64,000 bases of DNA from contig NZ_CP107985.1 of assembly GCF_036108815.1 (NCBI RefSeq), positions 4,092,001 to 4,156,000 of the forward strand, given 5' to 3'. The position numbers were made by a program, and so were the translations under genes. The number at the start of each line of letters is the position of its first letter. Position 1 is the first letter of the stretch. The stretch comes from Streptomyces sp. NBC_00353 (GTDB taxonomy: Bacteria; Actinomycetota; Actinomycetes; Streptomycetales; Streptomycetaceae). Positions 61,135 to 64,000 of this stretch are shown in pieces. The notes beneath the pieces were generated by a model, which worked only from the letters and a program-made list of their open reading frames with translations, was not told the DNA's origin and did not search any database.

Positions 61135-61923
61135 CTACGAGGTCGACTCGGGGAGCTGCTGCCCGTAGTCCACCGTGTCGCCCTTGGCCGGGGCCTTCAG
61201 CTCGAAGTCCAGGCCCCAGTCGGCGAGCGTGAGAATGCCTCCGCCACCGCCGCGGGCGAACCGCAGCGGATACGGCGTGCCCTTCAGTGAGACGTCGAGC
61301 GCACCGCCCTCGCCCTTGCCGCCGAGGATCTGGACGGTACGGACGGAACCCACCTTGCCGTGGTCGCCCTTGTTGACCTTGCCGTGCAGCGTGAGCATCC
61401 CGTCGAGCAGGGTCTTCATGTCCGTGAAGCCGCGCAGCTGCTTGTACGTGGGGTCGCCCAGGGGGACCTTCACGTACTTGTTCCGGAGCTTGTCCCCGGC
61501 CGCGGCACCTGCGTCACCCTTGCTGTCCGTGCTGCCCTTCTCGTCGTGGCTCCAGAAGCCGGAGTCGGCCTTGAGGTAGACCTCGTCACCGATCCGCAGC
61601 AGCTCGAACGTGCTGTTCTTCGAGGTGAGCGAGCCCGTGCCGCCGTCCTCCTTGAGCCGCATGTCGATCTTGTACGTACCGCCCTTGCTGACCAGCGTGC
61701 CGGCCAGCCGCACCGCGTCCGCGGAGTCCGCCGCCTTCTGGGCCCGCTTCTCGATCTCCGCCGCCGAGAGTCTGCCGACGCCGTTGGTCCCCTTGTCCGG
61801 ATCCTCGCTGCCGCACGCCGTCAGGGCTGCGGTCAGGCCCGCACAGAGCAGGATGGCAACAGCGGTCCGCCGGCGGGGAGCGACGGGCGGGACAAAAGAG
61901 GTCACGGGCGCACTGCCTCTCAT
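61135..61923 (-). CDS. Secreted lipoprotein (LppX/LprAFG-like fold)
   Basis: This 262-residue lipoprotein has a signal peptide ending LTAC (about C37). The mature part has a beta-sandwich pattern of hydrophobic strands like the LppX_LprAFG family, which bind lipids in a hydrophobic pocket at the cell surface: VRLAGTL, GTYKIDMRLK, FELLRIGDEVYLKAD, WGLDFELK. The ATG at 61923 is used; a GTG 18 bp downstream is a possible start. It sits between plus-strand genes as a lone minus-strand gene. Confidence 0.8.
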   Translation of the reverse strand: MRGSAPVTSFVPPVAPRRRTAVAILLCAGLTAALTACGSEDPDKGTNGVGRLSAAEIEKRAQKAADSADAVRLAGTLVSKGGTYKIDMRLKEDGGTGSLTSKNSTFELLRIGDEVYLKADSGFWSHDEKGSTDSKGDAGAAAGDKLRNKYVKVPLGDPTYKQLRGFTDMKTLLDGMLTLHGKVNKGDHGKVGSVRTVQILGGKGEGGALDVSLKGTPYPLRFARGGGGGILTLADWGLDFELKAPAKGDTVDYGQQLPESTS

Positions 61924-62109
61924 CTGCGTGTCGGGGGTGGCTGACGGCAGCGTACCGGTGCCGGGTGGGCCGTCCGGCGCAGAGCCGTACGGACGGCTCC
62001 ACCGGGCCGACCCGGAGCGGTACGGGCTAGCCTGATCCCGTCATAACAGCGAATAACCGGCTGAACAGACCTACTCCATCTCGACGGGGCGGAAGGAGGC
62101 ACACCCAGC

Positions 62110-63384
62110 ATGGCCGCAGGCGCCTCCCGGGTCTTCGTCTCGCACCTCTCCGGTGTGCCCGTCTTCGACCCCAATGGCGACCAGGTGGGCCGCGTCCGCG
62201 ATCTCGTCGCGATGCTGCGGGTCGGCGGCCGTCCGCCACGGCTGCTCGGCTTCGTCGTCGAGGTGGTCAGCCGGCGCCGGATCTTCCTCCCGATGACCCG
62301 GGTGACGGGCATCGACTCGGGCCAGGTCATCACCACCGGCGTGGTGAACATGCGGCGCTTCGAGCAGCGCCCCACCGAACGCCTGATCCTCGGCGAGTTC
62401 CTGGACCGCCGGGTCCGGCTGGTGGAGACCGACGAGGAGGTCACCATCCTCGATGTCGCGATCCAGCAGCTCCCGGCCCGCCGCGACTGGGAGATCGTCA
62501 AGTACTTCGTGCGCAAGGGCAGGGGCGGGGCGCTGCGACGCAAGGGCGAGACCCTGACGGTGGACTGGTCCGCGGTGAGCGGCTTCTCGCTGGAGGAGCA
62601 CGGACAGGGCGCCGAGTCGCTCGTCGCCACGTTCGAGCGGCTGCGCCCGACCGATGTGGCCAACGCACTGCACCATCTGTCGCCGAAGCGGCGCGCCGAG
62701 GTGGCCGCCGCGCTCGACGACGACCGGCTCGCCGACGTCCTGGAGGAGCTGCCCGAGGACGACCAGGTGGAGATCATCGGCAAGCTCAAGGAGGAGCGTG
62801 CCGCCGACGTCCTGGAGGCGATGGACCCGGACGACGCGGCCGACCTGCTCTCCGAACTGCCGGAGGAGGACAAGGAGCGGCTGCTGATGCTGATGCGGCC
62901 GGACGACGCGGCGGACGTGCGGCGGCTGCTGTCGTACGCGGAGCGGACCGCGGGCGGCCTGATGACCACCGAGCCGATCGTGCTGCGGCCGGACGCCACG
63001 GTCGCCGACGCGCTCGCGCGGGTCCGCCGCTCCGACCTGTCCCCGGCGCTCGCCGCGCAGGTGTACGTGTGCCGGCCGCCGGACGAGACGCCGACCGGCA
63101 AGTACCTGGGCACGGTGCACTTCCAGCGGCTGCTGCGCGACCCGCCGTTCACCCTGGTCAGCTCGATCGTCGACAGCGACCTCGTACCGCTGACCCCGGA
63201 CACCCCGCTGTCGGTGGTGACCAGTTATCTGGCGGCGTACAACCTGGTCTCGGTGCCCGTCGTGGACGAGAGCGGGTCGCTGCTCGGTGCGGTGACCGTC
63301 GACGACGTACTCGACCATCTGCTGCCCGAGGACTGGCGCGAGACCGACTTCCACGGCGAGGAGTGGGTGGCCCATGGCGGGTGA
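62110..63384 (+). CDS. MgtE N-domain/CBS protein lacking the channel
   Basis: This 424-residue protein has a PRC-barrel-like N-terminus (about 10-110, VFDPNGDQVGRVRDLV), then the MgtE N-domain superhelix (about 175-290) with acidic DDRLADVL, EEDDQ and LSELPEED turns, and a CBS pair (about 285-420) starting TAGGLMTTEP. The transmembrane channel domain of MgtE is missing, so it is a soluble magnesium-sensor module. Such proteins are conserved in actinobacteria, next to CorA or DUF1003 genes. It overlaps the DUF1003 gene by 11 bp. Confidence 0.9.
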   Translation: MAAGASRVFVSHLSGVPVFDPNGDQVGRVRDLVAMLRVGGRPPRLLGFVVEVVSRRRIFLPMTRVTGIDSGQVITTGVVNMRRFEQRPTERLILGEFLDRRVRLVETDEEVTILDVAIQQLPARRDWEIVKYFVRKGRGGALRRKGETLTVDWSAVSGFSLEEHGQGAESLVATFERLRPTDVANALHHLSPKRRAEVAAALDDDRLADVLEELPEDDQVEIIGKLKEERAADVLEAMDPDDAADLLSELPEEDKERLLMLMRPDDAADVRRLLSYAERTAGGLMTTEPIVLRPDATVADALARVRRSDLSPALAAQVYVCRPPDETPTGKYLGTVHFQRLLRDPPFTLVSSIVDSDLVPLTPDTPLSVVTSYLAAYNLVSVPVVDESGSLLGAVTVDDVLDHLLPEDWRETDFHGEEWVAHGG

Positions 63385-63946
63385 GGACCGCTCCAGGGGG
63401 TCGGGGCCCGGGCCGTCGTCGACGGGGTCGTCGGCGATGACGCGCACCTCCAGGGGCCGGCTGGATCAGCCGAAGGATCTGCGGCCCCGGCTGCTGCCGG
63501 AGTACGACCCCGAGGCGTTCGGCCGGTTCTCCGAGCGGATCGCCCGCTTCCTGGGCACCGGGCGGTTCATCGTCTGGATGACGCTGATCATCATCGTCTG
63601 GGTGCTGTGGAACATCTTCGCCCCGGTGAGCCTGCGCTTCGACGAGTACCCGTTCATCTTCCTGACGCTGATGCTGTCGCTCCAGGCCTCGTACGCGGCC
63701 CCGCTGATCCTGCTCGCGCAGAACCGGCAGGACGACCGCGACCGGGTCACCCACGAGCAGGACCGCAAGCAGAACGAGCGCTCCATCGCGGACACCGAGT
63801 ACCTCACCCGGGAGATCGCGTCCCTGCGGATGGGGCTCGGCGAGGTCGCCACCCGCGACTGGATCCGCTCGGAACTCCAGGACATGGTGAAGGACATGGA
63901 CCACCGGCGCGCACTATTTCCTGCCGAGAGTGACGAAGACCGCTGA
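63374..63946 (+). CDS. DUF1003 membrane protein
   Basis: This 190-residue protein has a Ser/Gly-rich cytoplasmic N-terminus, then two transmembrane helices (about 67-82 and 98-112) in the DUF1003 arrangement, with the conserved FDEYPFIFLT segment between them, then a soluble C-terminal helical tail (about 120-190) with EYLTREIASLRMGLGEVATRDW. Its start overlaps the MgtE-like gene by 11 bp, so translation is coupled and they probably interact. The function is unknown. Confidence 0.92.
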   Translation: MAGEDRSRGSGPGPSSTGSSAMTRTSRGRLDQPKDLRPRLLPEYDPEAFGRFSERIARFLGTGRFIVWMTLIIIVWVLWNIFAPVSLRFDEYPFIFLTLMLSLQASYAAPLILLAQNRQDDRDRVTHEQDRKQNERSIADTEYLTREIASLRMGLGEVATRDWIRSELQDMVKDMDHRRALFPAESDEDR

Positions 63947-63989
63947 CGGCCCATCCCGGCGGCGGGTCCGGGCGCCGTAACATCGTCGT

Positions 63990-64000
63990 ATGGCTACCGA
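63990..64000 (+). CDS. Start of a gene cut by the window edge, probably Mrp/NBP35 ATPase
   Basis: An ATG at 63990 begins M-A-T-[DE], the frame then leaves the window. In related actinobacteria the gene after DUF1003 is an Mrp/NBP35-family iron-sulfur carrier ATPase whose N-terminus begins in this way. With only four codons visible the assignment rests on context alone. Confidence 0.4.

Noticed and set aside
1..64000. tRNA, rRNA, prophage, insertion sequences or an integrated element
   Set aside because: No tRNA-like cloverleaf, integrase or transposase was seen, and composition is uniform across the window.

Overview
This 64 kb window looks like core chromosome of a Streptomyces. G+C is very high, genes are tightly packed, many starts are GTG, and a rare TTA codon appears in one gene. 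Marker families include WblC/WhiB7, mycoredoxin, AdnAB, UvrD2 with HRDC, MoeZ, TerD/AIM24 and an SCO-type TetR plus DUF3107 pair. I saw no tRNA, rRNA, CRISPR array, insertion sequence or prophage. The left edge cuts into a DUF2342 metalloprotease gene and the right edge falls in the first codons of a probable Mrp/NBP35 ATPase gene. The order DUF2342 protease - Nudix - ABC1 kinase - whiB7 - uvrD2 - mycoredoxin - nudC - adnB - adnA - alkyltransferase-like - moeZ - metalloprotease - hydrolase - TetR - DUF3107 - ferritin-like - DEAD helicase resembles the Mycobacterium tuberculosis Rv3195-Rv3212 neighbourhood as I recall it, so this is an old actinobacterial backbone with lineage-specific insertions.

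Layout. 0-9 kb: DUF2342 protease and Nudix, a minus-strand TerD-AIM24 fusion with two stand-alone AIM24 genes, a YgjP-type metallopeptidase, a ThiF/TOMM-like protein with a TTA codon, and an ABC1/UbiB-like kinase with a pentapeptide-repeat tail. 9-13 kb: wblC with a long leader (WhiB7-type promoter, 108-codon upstream ORF, intrinsic terminator), uvrD2 and divergent mycoredoxin. 13-25 kb: divergent FolD, NudC, M20 peptidase, and the recombination helicase-nuclease AdnB and AdnA, separated here by an oppositely oriented SAM methyltransferase. 25-33 kb: an alkyltransferase-like protein, a large membrane pseudokinase-flippase fusion, two tandem secreted alpha/beta-hydrolase peptidases, and moeZ.

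33-39 kb is the most interesting block: a minus-strand cluster of a PelF-like (DUF3492) glycosyltransferase, a large integral membrane protein, an NAD-dependent epimerase and a spherulin-4 (GH135-type) protein. The combination suggests synthesis, export and trimming of an aminosugar exopolysaccharide related to Pel or fungal galactosaminogalactan. 39-45 kb is a Dpp/Opp-type ABC transporter operon. It is preceded by a 31-codon Cys-Cys-ending leader peptide expressed from what looks like a leaderless sigma-A promoter, with a hairpin between leader and operon; this is the architecture of cysteine-responsive attenuation and points to a sulfur-source transporter.

45-64 kb: a DUF3152 protein with a complete metzincin motif, alpha/beta hydrolases, TetR, DUF3107, a ferritin-like protein, a DEAD-box helicase that probably starts at CTG, a NYN-domain protein, MarC, a PHP phosphoesterase, an MFS exporter with a repressor-like palindrome inside its promoter, a SUFU-domain protein, then a magnesium/membrane group (CorA, lipoprotein, soluble MgtE-N/CBS protein, DUF1003 protein). 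Coordinates are read from the sequence; family names are assigned from motif recognition without database searches.
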